Source: Gracilibacillus lacisalsi DSM 19029
GTDB taxonomy: Bacteria > Bacillota > Bacilli > Bacillales > Amphibacillaceae
Assembly: GCF_000377765.1 (NCBI RefSeq)
Contig: NZ_KB898662.1
Location: 248,001-312,000, forward strand
Direction of reading: 5' to 3'
Length of the DNA stretch: 64,000 nt
The notes beneath the pieces are model-generated. The model searched no databases and was not told where the DNA came from. It saw only the letters and a list, made by a program, of their open reading frames with translations. Positions 53,421 through 63,191 of the stretch are shown piece by piece (position 1 is the stretch's first letter; each line of letters begins with the position of its first letter). The position numbers and the translations under genes were made by a program.

Positions 53421-54362
53421 TTAAGCATTTTTACGGTCTAGTAATACCGCTAATAGAATGACACTACCTTTTACTACTTGTTGGAAAAAGGAACTTACTC
53501 CCAACAAGTTGAGTCCATTGTTAAGGACCCCTATGATTAAGGCACCAATAAAGGTACCAAAAATCCACCCTTTACCTCCTGTCAAACTTGTTCCACCTAG
53601 TACAACTGCTGCGATGGCATCCAACTCATACATTTGACCTGCCGTGGGTTGTGCAGAATTTAATCTAGATGTTAAGATCATACCTGCTAAAGCAGATAAG
53701 AAACCGATTAACGAGTAAACATAAATTTTAATTCTTGTTGCACTAATTCCTGATAGAATAGCAGCCTCTTCATTGCCACCAACTGCATAAACACGGCGAC
53801 CAAAAGTTGTCTTCTTTAAAATTAAGAAAAGAACAACAAAGGAAACTAACATGGTAATAGCTGGTACAGGAATACCAAAGAAATATCCCTTTCCTAACAT
53901 TTCAAAAAAAGCAGACTCCCCTAAACCTGAAACAGGACGTCCATCCGTTAACATTAAAGTAAATCCTCTAAATACTGTCATCGTAGCTAATGTCGCTATA
54001 AAAGGCGCAACTTTCCCCTTAGCTATCACTAGGCCATTAATAGCACCTAATAATGTACCGGTTAATAAACCAATAATAACTGCTAAAACCGGGTCCATTC
54101 CTGCTGCCATTAAAGAGGCTGTTACAGCACCTGATAAGGCTAAAATTGACCCGACAGATAAGTCAATACCACCTGTCAAAATAACAAACGTCATACCAAA
54201 GGCAATCAAAGCATTAATCGAAACCTGGCGTAATACATTTAGCAAGTTACTAGTAGATAGAAACTCTGGGTTTAAGATACTTATGATGACGACGATAAAA
54301 AACAAACCAAGTAATGGGCCAAGCAAACCAAGCATTGACTTTACCTTTTTTATATCAAGCAT
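53421..54362 (-). CDS. rbsC: Ribose ABC transporter permease RbsC
   Basis: About 313 residues with 8 to 10 helices. The FVILTGGIDLSVGSILALSG motif (about 55-74) is characteristic of RbsC/XylH-type permeases, followed by GRRVYAVGGNEEAAILSGI (about 190-208), the ATPase-contacting loop. Its RBS (AGGAGG) is within the last codons of rbsA; one base separates the stop and the start. Confidence 0.93.
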   Translation of the reverse strand: MLDIKKVKSMLGLLGPLLGLFFIVVIISILNPEFLSTSNLLNVLRQVSINALIAFGMTFVILTGGIDLSVGSILALSGAVTASLMAAGMDPVLAVIIGLLTGTLLGAINGLVIAKGKVAPFIATLATMTVFRGFTLMLTDGRPVSGLGESAFFEMLGKGYFFGIPVPAITMLVSFVVLFLILKKTTFGRRVYAVGGNEEAAILSGISATRIKIYVYSLIGFLSALAGMILTSRLNSAQPTAGQMYELDAIAAVVLGGTSLTGGKGWIFGTFIGALIIGVLNNGLNLLGVSSFFQQVVKGSVILLAVLLDRKNA

Positions 54363-54363
54363 T

Positions 54364-55845
54364 TTAATTACCTCCTGTAGCATAGTGCATTATTTTCTCT
54401 TCGGATAACTCAGAACGCTGAAGTGTTGCCATATGCTTCCCTTCACACATTACAACTACCCTCGTACTCATTCCGATAATTTCGGGTAATTCAGATGATA
54501 CCATGATGATGGCTACACCTTGATCAGCTAGATCATTCATAATAGAATAAATTTCTTTTTTGGCACCAACATCAACCCCTCGAGTGGGCTCGTCCAAGAT
54601 TAATATCTTCGGATTAATCGCTAGCCACTTAGCGATAACTACTTTTTGTTGATTACCACCACTTAATGATTTAGCTAATTGGCCCGCACTGGAAGACACA
54701 ATATTTAATTTCTTAACCATTGTTTCATAAAGGCTTTGTTCTTTTTGTTGTAGCATCCATCCATTTTGGGATAATTCTCGTAAACTAGTCATATTCAAAT
54801 TGTTTTGAATGGAAGAATCAACGACTAACCCTTTTGACTTACGATCTTCCGATACAAATCCAACCCCTTGTTGCATCGCATAACTTGGGTTTTTTATTTT
54901 CACTGGTTTACCATCGACTTTTATTGTTCCTTTATCAGGTTGACGGTAGCCAAAAATGGTTTCAACTAATTCGGAACGCCCTGCACCCATTAAGCCTGAT
55001 ATACCAAGAATTTCCCCTGCTCGTACTTGAAGGGAGACGGAGTCAAATTCATCTTCACGAGTCAAATTGTCAATTTCTAATTTCACGTCAGATGGTGATC
55101 CTTTTCGTTCGGGAAAACGCTCCCCAAGTTCCCTCCCCACCATCATGCTGACTATTTCATCAAAGCTCGTTTCTTTAATCACCTTTGTACCTATGGATGC
55201 ACCATCTCGAAGTACTGTAATTCGGTCACATATCGCAAATATTTCTTCCATGCGATGTGAAATATAGACGAAAGAGACACCTTGTTTCTTCAAATCATCT
55301 ATCGTTTCGAATAGTGTTTCTATCTCGCGGTCTGTAAGTGCAGCGGTTGGTTCATCCATGACAATATACTTAGCATTGATTAGTAATGACTTAGCTATTT
55401 CAACAATTTGCTGTTGCCCCACAGATAGATGCTTGGCTAGCATAGACGGTTTTACATGTAATCCAAGCTTGGAAAGTTGTTTTTGCGCAATCTCGTTCAT
55501 TTCTTTAGTCTTAATCCAACCTGTCTTACCGATCGTTTGTTCATTTCCTAAAAACAAATTCTCTGCAATAGATAATTCAGGTAAGATGTTTAGTTCTTGA
55601 TGAATGACGGCAATACCATCTTTTTCAGCTTGCTTAGGGTTGGTATAATTCACCTCTTGGCCGTTTACTTTAACCGTGCCTTCATTTCGTGAATAAATTC
55701 CAGCCAAGATTTTCATCATCGTTGATTTACCAGCACCATTCTCTCCCATGAGTGCATGTATTTCTCCATCCCTTAACGTGAAATCGACTCCTTTCAATAC
55801 TTTTGTTCCACTAAAAGACTTTTCAATACCACTCATTTCAATCAT
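54364..55845 (-). CDS. rbsA: Ribose ABC transporter dual ATPase RbsA
   Basis: About 493 residues, two ABC domains. Domain 1: Walker [10 protein letters not shown] (about 34-42), signature LSVGQQQ, Walker B YIVMDEPT. Domain 2: altered Walker-like GLMGAGRSE (about 287), signature SLSGGNQQK (about 392) and [12 protein letters not shown]. The degenerate second Walker A (GAGRSE) is normal for this family. It energises ribose import. ATG 55845 follows AAAGGGG. Confidence 0.93.
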   Translation of the reverse strand: MIEMSGIEKSFSGTKVLKGVDFTLRDGEIHALMGENGAGKSTMMKILAGIYSRNEGTVKVNGQEVNYTNPKQAEKDGIAVIHQELNILPELSIAENLFLGNEQTIGKTGWIKTKEMNEIAQKQLSKLGLHVKPSMLAKHLSVGQQQIVEIAKSLLINAKYIVMDEPTAALTDREIETLFETIDDLKKQGVSFVYISHRMEEIFAICDRITVLRDGASIGTKVIKETSFDEIVSMMVGRELGERFPERKGSPSDVKLEIDNLTREDEFDSVSLQVRAGEILGISGLMGAGRSELVETIFGYRQPDKGTIKVDGKPVKIKNPSYAMQQGVGFVSEDRKSKGLVVDSSIQNNLNMTSLRELSQNGWMLQQKEQSLYETMVKKLNIVSSSAGQLAKSLSGGNQQKVVIAKWLAINPKILILDEPTRGVDVGAKKEIYSIMNDLADQGVAIIMVSSELPEIIGMSTRVVVMCEGKHMATLQRSELSEEKIMHYATGGN

Positions 55846-55862
55846 CAACTACACCCCTTTCA

Positions 55863-56252
55863 TCAAAAGATAACTCCTGCATGTAAAATAACATTGGCAT
55901 ATGGTGTGTTTTCTCCTGTTCGAATAATGACTTTGGCGTCTCTGGTTAATTGTTTAAACCGTTCGTGTTGCACATAATGGTCAGGCATATCATATTTCAA
56001 TAAGGCAGCATGTAACGGTTGATTTTTCATCTTTATCTCTTCTGCTAAAGTGAATTGTTCTACTTCCATCTCTTGTAACATGATTGAAAGTACGTCCAAG
56101 AAATGTGGCACACCCGGTTTTAAAGAAAGATCAATACATGTTACATCGTTAGGAATCGGCAAGCCACAGTCAGCTATAACAATTTGGTCTGTATGTCCTA
56201 ATTTTGATAATGCTATCGATATGTCTCTGTTTAATACGCCATGTTTTTTCAT
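55863..56252 (-). CDS. rbsD: D-ribose pyranase RbsD
   Basis: 129 residues, the full family length. The catalytic His is in LSKLGHTDQIVIADCGLPIP (about 14-33), with the C-terminal TGENTPYANVIL containing the conserved Tyr/Asn. It converts beta-pyranose to beta-furanose ribose, the form used by the kinase. It overlaps rbsK by 4 bp (ATGA). Confidence 0.93.
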   Translation of the reverse strand: MKKHGVLNRDISIALSKLGHTDQIVIADCGLPIPNDVTCIDLSLKPGVPHFLDVLSIMLQEMEVEQFTLAEEIKMKNQPLHAALLKYDMPDHYVQHERFKQLTRDAKVIIRTGENTPYANVILHAGVIF

Positions 56253-57136
56253 GATGATGGTGCTCCTTCCAAAAATTCAATAACCTCTCGCATTGTCGGC
56301 ATTCCTTGTTGAGCGCCTCTTTTTTGTATAGATAAGGCTGCTGCTGCATTTGCAAAAGTAATCGCTTCTTCCAAATGTATCCCTTTAGCAAGTTGAACTG
56401 CCAAAGCCCCATTAAACGTGTCTCCCGCACCTGTTGTGTCAACAGGTGTTACTCTGTAACCGGTTACCGTTTCGAGATTATCTTCGGAACAGTATTCTAC
56501 TCCTTTTTCACCTAATGTTACGATCATTTTCTCTTTATAAGTATCTATATCATCTGTAATTTCTAGCTTCTCTGTTTCATTCGGTGTTAGATATGTGCAA
56601 TTTTCTAAAACAAATGCTGATAAACGTTGTGCTGGTGCAGGATTTAATATAACTGGTATTCCTTTCTCAGAACAGTAACCGATTACATACTCAATCGTAT
56701 TTAACGGTATCTCTAACTGTAATAATACAACATCACTCTGGTCTATAACATCCAAATATTGCTGAAGATAGGATGGCGTAACACTATAGTTTGCACCAGG
56801 TGTGACAATAATTCGATTGTCATTATCTTTTATTAAAATGGTAGCCACGCCCGTATGCTTATCGGTAACCGGTTCCACATTATCGATATTAACCTTTTCT
56901 TTGCTGAGATTATTGATTAATATTTGACCAAAAGGATCATCTCCTACACAACCTAACATATTAACCTGTGCTCCTAACCTTGCACATGCAACAGCTTGAT
57001 TGGCTCCTTTCCCACCTGGATTATAAAAGAATGACTCGCCCATTATGGTTTCTCCCTGTTCAGGGATCCGTTCACTGGTTGTTACTAGATCCATATTAAT
57101 ACTCCCGATAACGGTAATGGATGGCTCCTTCATCAT
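56249..57136 (-). CDS. rbsK: Ribokinase RbsK
   Basis: 295 residues of the PfkB family. GSINMDLV (about 11-18), GGKGANQAVACARLG (about 41-55, PfkB signature 1) and DTTGAGDTFNGALAV (about 246-260, signature 2 with the catalytic Asp). It phosphorylates ribose to ribose-5-phosphate. It overlaps rbsR and rbsD by 4 bp each, so translation is coupled. Confidence 0.93.
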   Translation of the reverse strand: MMKEPSITVIGSINMDLVTTSERIPEQGETIMGESFFYNPGGKGANQAVACARLGAQVNMLGCVGDDPFGQILINNLSKEKVNIDNVEPVTDKHTGVATILIKDNDNRIIVTPGANYSVTPSYLQQYLDVIDQSDVVLLQLEIPLNTIEYVIGYCSEKGIPVILNPAPAQRLSAFVLENCTYLTPNETEKLEITDDIDTYKEKMIVTLGEKGVEYCSEDNLETVTGYRVTPVDTTGAGDTFNGALAVQLAKGIHLEEAITFANAAAALSIQKRGAQQGMPTMREVIEFLEGAPSS

Positions 57137-58113
57137 GTATCACTCCTTGTTGTTTCTCGATATTGAATAGTGGTTTCAACTTCATAATTTCTTACATCAA
57201 GTAATTGTTTTTCAATTTGCTTTATTAACAGCCTTGCTGATAAAGCTCCCATTTTATAGATTGGTTGTGCAACAGTAGTTATGGCAGGTGTTAACATTTC
57301 ACCTAAAGGTATGCCATCAAATCCGATTATTTGAAGGTCTTCAGGTATTTGTTTGTTGATATTTTTTGCAACTTTTAGAACACCCGCAGCAGCTATATCA
57401 CTACTAGCAAATACTGCATCAATAGTTGGGTATTTCTCAAATAGACCTTTCGCAACTTCCATTGCATTTGTCATCGTAAAATCACAATCCACTACAATAT
57501 GAGCAATCCCTTGTTCCTCTACTACATCTTTAAATCCTCGATACCGATCATCAGCTGGTTTTACATGATAAGGCCCGCGAATATGAGCGATGAACTCGCT
57601 TCCATTTTTAATTAAATATTCTGTTGCTTTTCTAGCACCTTCATAGTTTTTCGAGCTAACAGTTGGTACCCGATTACTAAACTGTCGATCTAATGCAACA
57701 AGTGGAATACCCAGATTTTCATAATTATCCGTACTCAATTGATTTGTTGTTAATATCAAGCCATCAATATATTTTTGCTGAAGTGCTTCTAAATACTGTG
57801 CTTCTTTTCGAATATCTTCATCGGTATTACAAATAACTACCGTATATCCATAGGTTAATGCTACATCTTCAACCGCTCTCGCCAACTCTGGAAAGAAAGG
57901 GTTGGAGATATCCGGTATCAATAATCCTATCATTTTAGATGTTTTATGATAAAGGGATCTAGCTACAGAATTTGGTTTGTAATTTAAATCAGATATCGCT
58001 TTTAATACGTTCTCTTCTGCTTCTTTACTTACATATCCTTTTTTATTAAGAACCCTCGAAACAGTTGCCACTGAAACGCTTGCATATTTTGCTACATCTT
58101 TTATCGTTGGCAT
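57133..58113 (-). CDS. rbsR: Ribose operon repressor RbsR (LacI family)
   Basis: 326 residues. HTH TIKDVAKYASVSVATVSRVL at residues 3-22, then a ribose-sensing domain (IGLLIPDISNPFFPEL, DGLILTTN, IIGFDGIPLGE). It is the first gene of the operon, directly downstream of a LacI-type operator and a strong promoter, so it is probably autoregulated. Confidence 0.92.
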   Translation of the reverse strand: MPTIKDVAKYASVSVATVSRVLNKKGYVSKEAEENVLKAISDLNYKPNSVARSLYHKTSKMIGLLIPDISNPFFPELARAVEDVALTYGYTVVICNTDEDIRKEAQYLEALQQKYIDGLILTTNQLSTDNYENLGIPLVALDRQFSNRVPTVSSKNYEGARKATEYLIKNGSEFIAHIRGPYHVKPADDRYRGFKDVVEEQGIAHIVVDCDFTMTNAMEVAKGLFEKYPTIDAVFASSDIAAAGVLKVAKNINKQIPEDLQIIGFDGIPLGEMLTPAITTVAQPIYKMGALSARLLIKQIEKQLLDVRNYEVETTIQYRETTRSDT

Positions 58114-58131
58114 ATTTTCAAACCCCTTACC

Positions 58132-58145
58132 TGTAACCCGTTACA
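58132..58145. promoter_or_regulatory. RbsR-type operator
   Basis: TGTAACCCGTTACA, symmetric except for the central two bases. It lies between the -10 and the rbsR start, a position suited to repression. Confidence 0.8.
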
Positions 58146-58148
58146 CAC

Positions 58149-58177
58149 ACTATAATATTATATTATTATGTTGTCAA
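58149..58177 (-). promoter_or_regulatory. Sigma-A promoter of rbs operon
   Basis: On the minus strand TTGACA (complement of 58172-58177), a 17-bp spacer, then TATAGT (complement of 58149-58154), just upstream of the RbsR operator. Confidence 0.82.
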
Positions 58178-58258
58178 TATTTTTTCAAAATTTATATGTT
58201 AAAAAATCATTCAGCAATATCATTAAATTCAGCAAGTTCAGTTAGTTATAACCTACCA

Positions 58259-59092
58259 TCAAACATACATTTGCCGATATTTAGTAGGAGTCATCCCCTC
58301 ATTTTCTAAGAAAAGTTTATTAAAATAACTAGGATTCGGATAGCCAGATCTTTCCGCGATTTCCTTAACCGTCAACTCTTTTTCTTCTAACAGTAATTGT
58401 TTACTCCATTGCAACCGACATAAAGTGATAAACGCCATCGGAGTCATCTGTGTGACACGTTTAAACAATCGACAGAAGTAAAAAGTGCTTACTCCCGTTT
58501 CTTTTGCCCAATATTCTAGATCGAAAGGTTCTGGTGCCTTTTCTTGCATTTTCGGTAAAAGTGATTGAATTCGCACATCTAATTCTTGCCTAGAATTGGA
58601 CTCACTTGGCACAGCAATATTGGTAAAGGTGGACAAAAAAGCATAGGTTAATGTTGATAAAGTTGATAGCTGTAAGAAGCTGTTTTCCTCTGCTTCTTGT
58701 AATAATTGTTCGTGAGTTTGCTCTAATTTATCTAAATTCGGCAGTCTCCACAAAATAAATCTACCAAAACCAATCTCCGATAAAAACGTATGCAGTGGAT
58801 TCCCATAAAAATGAACCCACCTGACACTCCAAGGATCCTCTTCGCTACTATAATACCGTTGTTCTTGCTCCGGAAAATAAAGAAAGGCATCTCCTTTTTT
58901 TAACATATATTGCTTTCTATCTATCTCTACATAGCCAGCCCCCGCTACAACAAAATGTATACTAAAATTATCTAATGAGCCTGCTTCCCGATAGACGTCA
59001 TGGTCCGCTTTCAACTTATAGCAACCAACTGATTCAGGCAGGATCATATATTCATGTTTTTTCAATATTGGTAATAAAACTTGACGATTCAT
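58259..59092 (-). CDS. AraC-family transcriptional regulator
   Basis: About 277 residues. An N-terminal cupin-like sensor (FSIHFVVAGAGYVEI, FLYFPEQEQRYY) precedes the double HTH: WAKETGVSTFYFCRLFKRVT and KEIAERSGYPNPSYFNKLF. The start is put at ATG 59092; a GTG at 59152 would add 20 residues but lacks an RBS. It is transcribed divergently from the Gfo/Idh/MocA and aldo-keto reductase genes, which it probably activates. Confidence 0.88.
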   Translation of the reverse strand: MNRQVLLPILKKHEYMILPESVGCYKLKADHDVYREAGSLDNFSIHFVVAGAGYVEIDRKQYMLKKGDAFLYFPEQEQRYYSSEEDPWSVRWVHFYGNPLHTFLSEIGFGRFILWRLPNLDKLEQTHEQLLQEAEENSFLQLSTLSTLTYAFLSTFTNIAVPSESNSRQELDVRIQSLLPKMQEKAPEPFDLEYWAKETGVSTFYFCRLFKRVTQMTPMAFITLCRLQWSKQLLLEEKELTVKEIAERSGYPNPSYFNKLFLENEGMTPTKYRQMYV

Positions 59093-59204
59093 ACCCTCAC
59101 ATCCTATAGGACAATATTGTGTTATCTGATAGCAAAAAGCTTCTATTTTCACATTAATACCAATCGATTATAATAACAATAAAGTTATAGGAGGAGGTTA
59201 AACG

Positions 59205-60206
59205 ATGACGCTTAAATGGGGAATTATAAGCACCGCAAATATCGCGCAAAAAGCAGTTATACCAGGAATAAAAGAGTCAGAAACAGGTGAAGTATATGCC
59301 ATTGCCAGTCGAAATCTAGACAATGCAAAAGAAACAGCAGAGGAATTAGAGATTCCGGCTGCATATGGGAGCTATGAAGAATTATTAGCTGATCCTGATA
59401 TTGATGCCGTTTACATCCCATTACCGAATCATTTGCATAAAGAATGGTCGATAAAAGCTATGGAAGCTGGAAAACATGTACTCTGCGAAAAACCGATTGC
59501 TTTAAATGCCAAGGAAGCTCTAGAAATGGAAGCAGCAAGTAAAAAAGCCGGAGTTGTTCTGGCAGAAGCCTTTATGTATCGCTATCACCCCAGATATCAA
59601 AAAATTCAAAAGATCATTCAATCAGGAGAAATCGGAGCAATACGCGGCATACATGGAGCATTCACTTTCAACAATGCAGCTGCAAATGAAAATGTTCGCT
59701 TTCGAAAGGATTGGGGTGGTGGTTCCTTATATGATGTTGGAGTTTATCCGATAAGTGCCGCTAGAATGATTTTAAATGAAGAGCCTCAAGCAGCAACCGT
59801 TCATGCTTTCTTTTCCGAACAGCATGATCAGGTAGATATGATGGCATCCGGAATATTGGAATTTGATCATGGTGTTGCACTTACCTTTGATTGTGGCATG
59901 TGGGCAGACTTCCGAAATCAACTAGAAATTTTAGGGACAGACGGTCGAATTGAGATTCCTTCTGCTTTTGTTACAAATCAAAATAAGCAAGACCATTTTT
60001 ATCTACACACTAGTAAAGGAACAAAAGAGGTAGAAGTTCCCTATGTAAATCAATATGCACTACAGGCAGATGTGATTGGACATAGTATTCAACAGAATAA
60101 GACATTACCTTTTCCTGTTGCAGATGCCACTTTAAACATGAAGGTATTGGATGCATGTCTTACTTCCGCTGAGGAAAGAAAACGTATTGAAATTACGAAA
60201 GGATGA
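59205..60206 (+). CDS. Gfo/Idh/MocA-family NAD(P)-dependent oxidoreductase
   Basis: 333 residues. The Rossmann start WGIISTANIAQKAV is followed by IPLPNHLHKEW (about 72), CEKPIALNAKEA (about 93, catalytic Lys in EKP) and DWGGGSLYDVGVYPI (about 167-181, with the conserved D/Y active-site residues). Such enzymes oxidise sugars or polyols at a hydroxyl group. The RBS is AGGAGGAGG. It is cotranscribed with an aldo/keto reductase 6 bp downstream, probably acting on the same sugar or derivative. Confidence 0.9.
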   Translation: MTLKWGIISTANIAQKAVIPGIKESETGEVYAIASRNLDNAKETAEELEIPAAYGSYEELLADPDIDAVYIPLPNHLHKEWSIKAMEAGKHVLCEKPIALNAKEALEMEAASKKAGVVLAEAFMYRYHPRYQKIQKIIQSGEIGAIRGIHGAFTFNNAAANENVRFRKDWGGGSLYDVGVYPISAARMILNEEPQAATVHAFFSEQHDQVDMMASGILEFDHGVALTFDCGMWADFRNQLEILGTDGRIEIPSAFVTNQNKQDHFYLHTSKGTKEVEVPYVNQYALQADVIGHSIQQNKTLPFPVADATLNMKVLDACLTSAEERKRIEITKG

Positions 60207-60212
60207 GCTGAA

Positions 60213-61142
60213 ATGAAAACGATTCAAATCGATGGCCTTGATAAGTCTGTTACTACATTAATTCAAGGGTCCGATTATTTTAAGCCGAGTGTATATGATA
60301 AAGTCTGCCAGGTATTAGATCGTTATCTAGCAATCGGCGGCAATACGATTGATACCGCTCATATCTACTGTGGAGGAGAAAGTGAAGTAGCGATCGGCAT
60401 GTGGCTAAAAGAACGGAATAACCGAGAGGATATCGTTATTTTAACTAAAGGCGCTCATCATGACCAAAACGGACCACGTGTAAATCCTGAGGCAATTAGG
60501 CAAGATCTTTTTGAAAGTTTAGAAAGACTTGGCACCGATTATATTGATTTATATGCATTACACAGAGATGACCCTGATGTACCAGTAAGTGAAATTATCG
60601 ATGCTTTAAATGAACATATTGAGGTAGGTCGTATTAAAGCAATTGGTGGCTCTAACTGGACAACAGAACGAATTCAAGCAGCAAATGAATATGCCGCCGC
60701 CAATAACTTAGTAGGCTTTTCATTCAGCAGTCCGAACCTTAGTTTAGCTAAGGCAAACGAGCCATTCTGGAAGGGCTGTGTCTCTACTGATAGTGATGAC
60801 AAGAAATGGCACGAAGAAACCCAACTTCCCCTTTTATCATGGTCCTCACAAGCAAGAGGATTTTTCACTGGCAGGTTCACACCAGAGGACCGAAGTAATG
60901 AAGATCTAGTTCGCGTGTTTTATAGTGATGCCAACTGGGAGCGACTGGCAAGAGCAAAACAACTAGCAAATAAAAAAGGCGTAACCGCAATCCAAATCGC
61001 TTTAGCCTATGTATTAAATCAAGCCTTCCCTACCTGTGCCCTAATTGGAGCCCAAAATGAGCAAGAACTTGTCTCCTGTTTGGAAGGATCAAAGATTGAA
61101 CTATCAAAGGATGAAGTTGAATGGTTAGAAAATGGGAGCTGA
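60213..61142 (+). CDS. Aldo/keto reductase
   Basis: 309 residues, a complete TIM barrel. The catalytic tetrad is Asp in NTIDTAHIY (about 45), Tyr in the same motif (about 49), Lys in ILTKGA (about 77) and His in ALHRDDPD (about 111). The C-terminal ALIGAQNEQEL is NADPH binding. It reduces or oxidises a sugar-derived carbonyl. It is the last gene of the AraC-controlled pair. Confidence 0.9.
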   Translation: MKTIQIDGLDKSVTTLIQGSDYFKPSVYDKVCQVLDRYLAIGGNTIDTAHIYCGGESEVAIGMWLKERNNREDIVILTKGAHHDQNGPRVNPEAIRQDLFESLERLGTDYIDLYALHRDDPDVPVSEIIDALNEHIEVGRIKAIGGSNWTTERIQAANEYAAANNLVGFSFSSPNLSLAKANEPFWKGCVSTDSDDKKWHEETQLPLLSWSSQARGFFTGRFTPEDRSNEDLVRVFYSDANWERLARAKQLANKKGVTAIQIALAYVLNQAFPTCALIGAQNEQELVSCLEGSKIELSKDEVEWLENGS

Positions 61143-61302
61143 CATAGGCTTTGCTTATGATATTCCAAATGAATAGAAGCGAACGGAAATCTTGAATAAA
61201 TAGAAAACTAAATAAGCAATGGTAATTATCTTAAGAAGCTGACTTTACTTTTGTTTCAAGTGCTACTCTCGAAGACAATTGTTTCGATATTGGCTTTAGT
61301 TT

Positions 61303-61605
61303 GTCCATGAGAGCTTTTTCCCATTTTGGCTTTCTTTTGTCCGCGAGAGCTATTCTCATGGACACTTTTTCCGATTATGGCTCTCTTTTGTCCGCGAGAA
61401 CCGATCTCGTGGACACTTTTTCCGATTTTGGCTTTCTTTTGTCCGCGAGAACCGATCTCGTGGACACTTTTTCCGATTTTGGCTCTCTTTTGTCCGCGAG
61501 AGCAGTTCTCATGGACACTTTTTCCGATTTTGGCTTTCTTTTGTCCGCGAGAGCTATTCTCGTGGACACTTTTTCCCGTTTTAGCTCTTTTGTCCGCTTA
61601 TCCTG
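61303..61605. repeat. Tandem 51-bp hairpin repeat array 2
   Basis: Five full units start at 61339, 61390, 61441, 61492 and 61543 (exact 51-bp period), with partial units at 61303 (lacking 15 bp including the right arm) and 61592. Each has GTCCGCGAGA, a 5-nt loop and TCTCGTGGAC. The linker is ACTTTTTCCGATTTTGGC-like, unrelated to that of array 1. It lies between the plus-strand aldo/keto reductase and a minus-strand small gene. Frames on both strands stay open only because 51 is a multiple of 3; no RBS is seen. Confidence 0.92.
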
Positions 61606-61608
61606 AAC

Positions 61609-61932
61609 TTATAAGTATAATAATGGTATGACGTTAATAACAGGCTCTTCATAAGGATGGATGTTTTTAATAATCTGTTTGGCTTCTGCGATATTTTCGA
61701 GTGAACATCTAAATTCCATTTTACACTCAGATCCAAAGGAAATTTCCCCTTTCGTTCCATCAAAAGGGGAAGATCCTTCTAATGGCCTCCAATAGCCCTT
61801 CACAACAGAGTATGAAACAACATTATCATACTTTCCAACAGTTAATAGACCAATATTATTTAACTCATCTCGCAACCTTTCTATATAATCTTCTGGAACC
61901 AAAATTTCCACTTTTACAGATTCAAACTCCAT
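61609..61932 (-). CDS. Small YqfO/NIF3-associated (CutA-like) domain protein
   Basis: 107 residues beginning VKVEILVPEDYIERLRDEL and ending IHPYEEPVINVIPLL. The EEP/HPYEEP motif and length match the COG3323-type PII/CutA-like domain that is inserted in the NIF3 protein YqfO. It is a stand-alone version, function unknown. The RBS is GGAGG. It ends just beside repeat array 2. Confidence 0.72.
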   Translation of the reverse strand: MEFESVKVEILVPEDYIERLRDELNNIGLLTVGKYDNVVSYSVVKGYWRPLEGSSPFDGTKGEISFGSECKMEFRCSLENIAEAKQIIKNIHPYEEPVINVIPLLYL

Positions 61933-61970
61933 TCAAATACCTCCGTCTGTATTCATTTTGAAAACATATA

Positions 61971-62402
61971 TTACTCTACTTCTTTTGTATACTTCTCTGG
62001 TAACAGCTCCATCACATTACACTTTACTAGTTTACTATGATAGGAAATGATGACATCCGTATTTTTTCCATAATCACTGATAAGTTCTCGACACATACCA
62101 CAAGGAGAAACAACCCAACATTTCTCTATGTCTTCGTTTGGATGCGGATGAGCCACTGCTACAATCGTTTCAAATTCGTTCTCACCTTCAGAAATAGATT
62201 TGCCGATTGCCATTGCTTCCCCACATACCGCTATTCTACCGACATTTGCTTCTAAATGGACAGCTGAGAAAACACGGCCAGATGTTGTTCTTACAGCTGA
62301 ACCAATATGATGTCGACCATATCTATAATTTTTTTCAATTACTTTTTCAGCTTCTTTAATTAGTTGATAGTCTTTGTCTTCTAAAGGTCTTACTTTTAAC
62401 AT
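61971..62402 (-). CDS. Cytidine deaminase-like protein
   Basis: 143 residues. The zinc-binding motif CGEAMAIG (about 60-67; the C-x-E form of the usual H/C-A-E) and SPCGMCREL (about 99-107, P-C-x-x-C) are present, with ANVGRIAVCGE before. It resembles blasticidin-S deaminase and cytidine deaminases; the substrate could be cytidine or a related nucleoside. The RBS is AGGTG. Confidence 0.87.
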   Translation of the reverse strand: MLKVRPLEDKDYQLIKEAEKVIEKNYRYGRHHIGSAVRTTSGRVFSAVHLEANVGRIAVCGEAMAIGKSISEGENEFETIVAVAHPHPNEDIEKCWVVSPCGMCRELISDYGKNTDVIISYHSKLVKCNVMELLPEKYTKEVE

Positions 62403-62448
62403 AAGGGTGCACCTACTTTCTATTGCTTTCCTAACACTATTTTTAAAG

Positions 62449-62964
62449 TTATCCTTGATACCAGTCTATTGCTTTTGCTTCTATTTCTTTTACAAGTTGT
62501 TCTTTACCCTCAATATATGATCCAATATCATAGGGAAACTGTTGTGCTAATTCTTCTTTTAACTCTCCATAACTTTTCTTTGATTCTGGATGAAATCGTA
62601 AGTAATCCCTAAAAGCTAAATGTCGCTTTATTTCATAACTACCAACCTGAAAAAAATGGACGTGATGAGTACGATTGTCACCACCCTTTTGAAAGTACCT
62701 CCGTCCAGGTATACCATTTTCTCCTTTTTGTACATATCCAATCTTGTTCATTTCCGCATTAAATCTATCAATACTATTAATATCCGTAACAACTGGCATC
62801 ATATCAATGATAGGTTTGGCTTTTAACCCTGGAACTGATGTGCTGCCTATATGGTAAATGTCTACAATATTACTCCCAAGAATGATTTTAAGTTGGTTTG
62901 CTTCCTCCAAAAACATTTCCGGCCATTTTTCATTATACGGACAAACTTCCACCCTTCTCACCAT
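62449..62964 (-). CDS. GrpB family protein (nucleotidyltransferase fold)
   Basis: 171 residues. The DIYHIGSTSVPGLKAKPIIDMMPVV segment (given in part, about 35-59) has the nucleotidyltransferase-like G-S and D-x-D/M pattern of GrpB/UPF0157. The ending GSYIEGKEQLVKEIEAKAIDW is also typical. Some relatives are dephospho-CoA kinase fusion partners; function otherwise unknown. The RBS is AAGGGG. 62965-63191 holds no gene. Confidence 0.85.
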   Translation of the reverse strand: MVRRVEVCPYNEKWPEMFLEEANQLKIILGSNIVDIYHIGSTSVPGLKAKPIIDMMPVVTDINSIDRFNAEMNKIGYVQKGENGIPGRRYFQKGGDNRTHHVHFFQVGSYEIKRHLAFRDYLRFHPESKKSYGELKEELAQQFPYDIGSYIEGKEQLVKEIEAKAIDWYQG

Positions 62965-63191
62965 ATCGCCCCTTTTTATTACCTAAGCTCTTGATTGCAT
63001 CGTAACCATTACACCATTATTTTAACATTTAGTTCCATTAATTCCATCTTATTCTTCGTTCGGTTAGCTTGGCGAATCTCTGGCTAATTGTTTTCTCCCA
63101 CTATAAATGGTATTATTTAATTCTGAGGATTATCGTAAGTCTAATGCTTTAACGAACTTTTCAACATGAAGTTAATTTAAAAAGTGAGTAG

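Noticed and set aside
56170-56442. 90-codon minus ORF within rbsK/rbsD
   Set aside because: It is out of frame with both genes, which have full-length family matches and 4-bp overlaps.
61301-61631. Overlapping ORFs on both strands in array 2, and a CRISPR-like interpretation
   Set aside because: Units are palindromic with near-identical linkers rather than unique spacers, and no cas genes are present. Frames stay open because of the 51-bp period.
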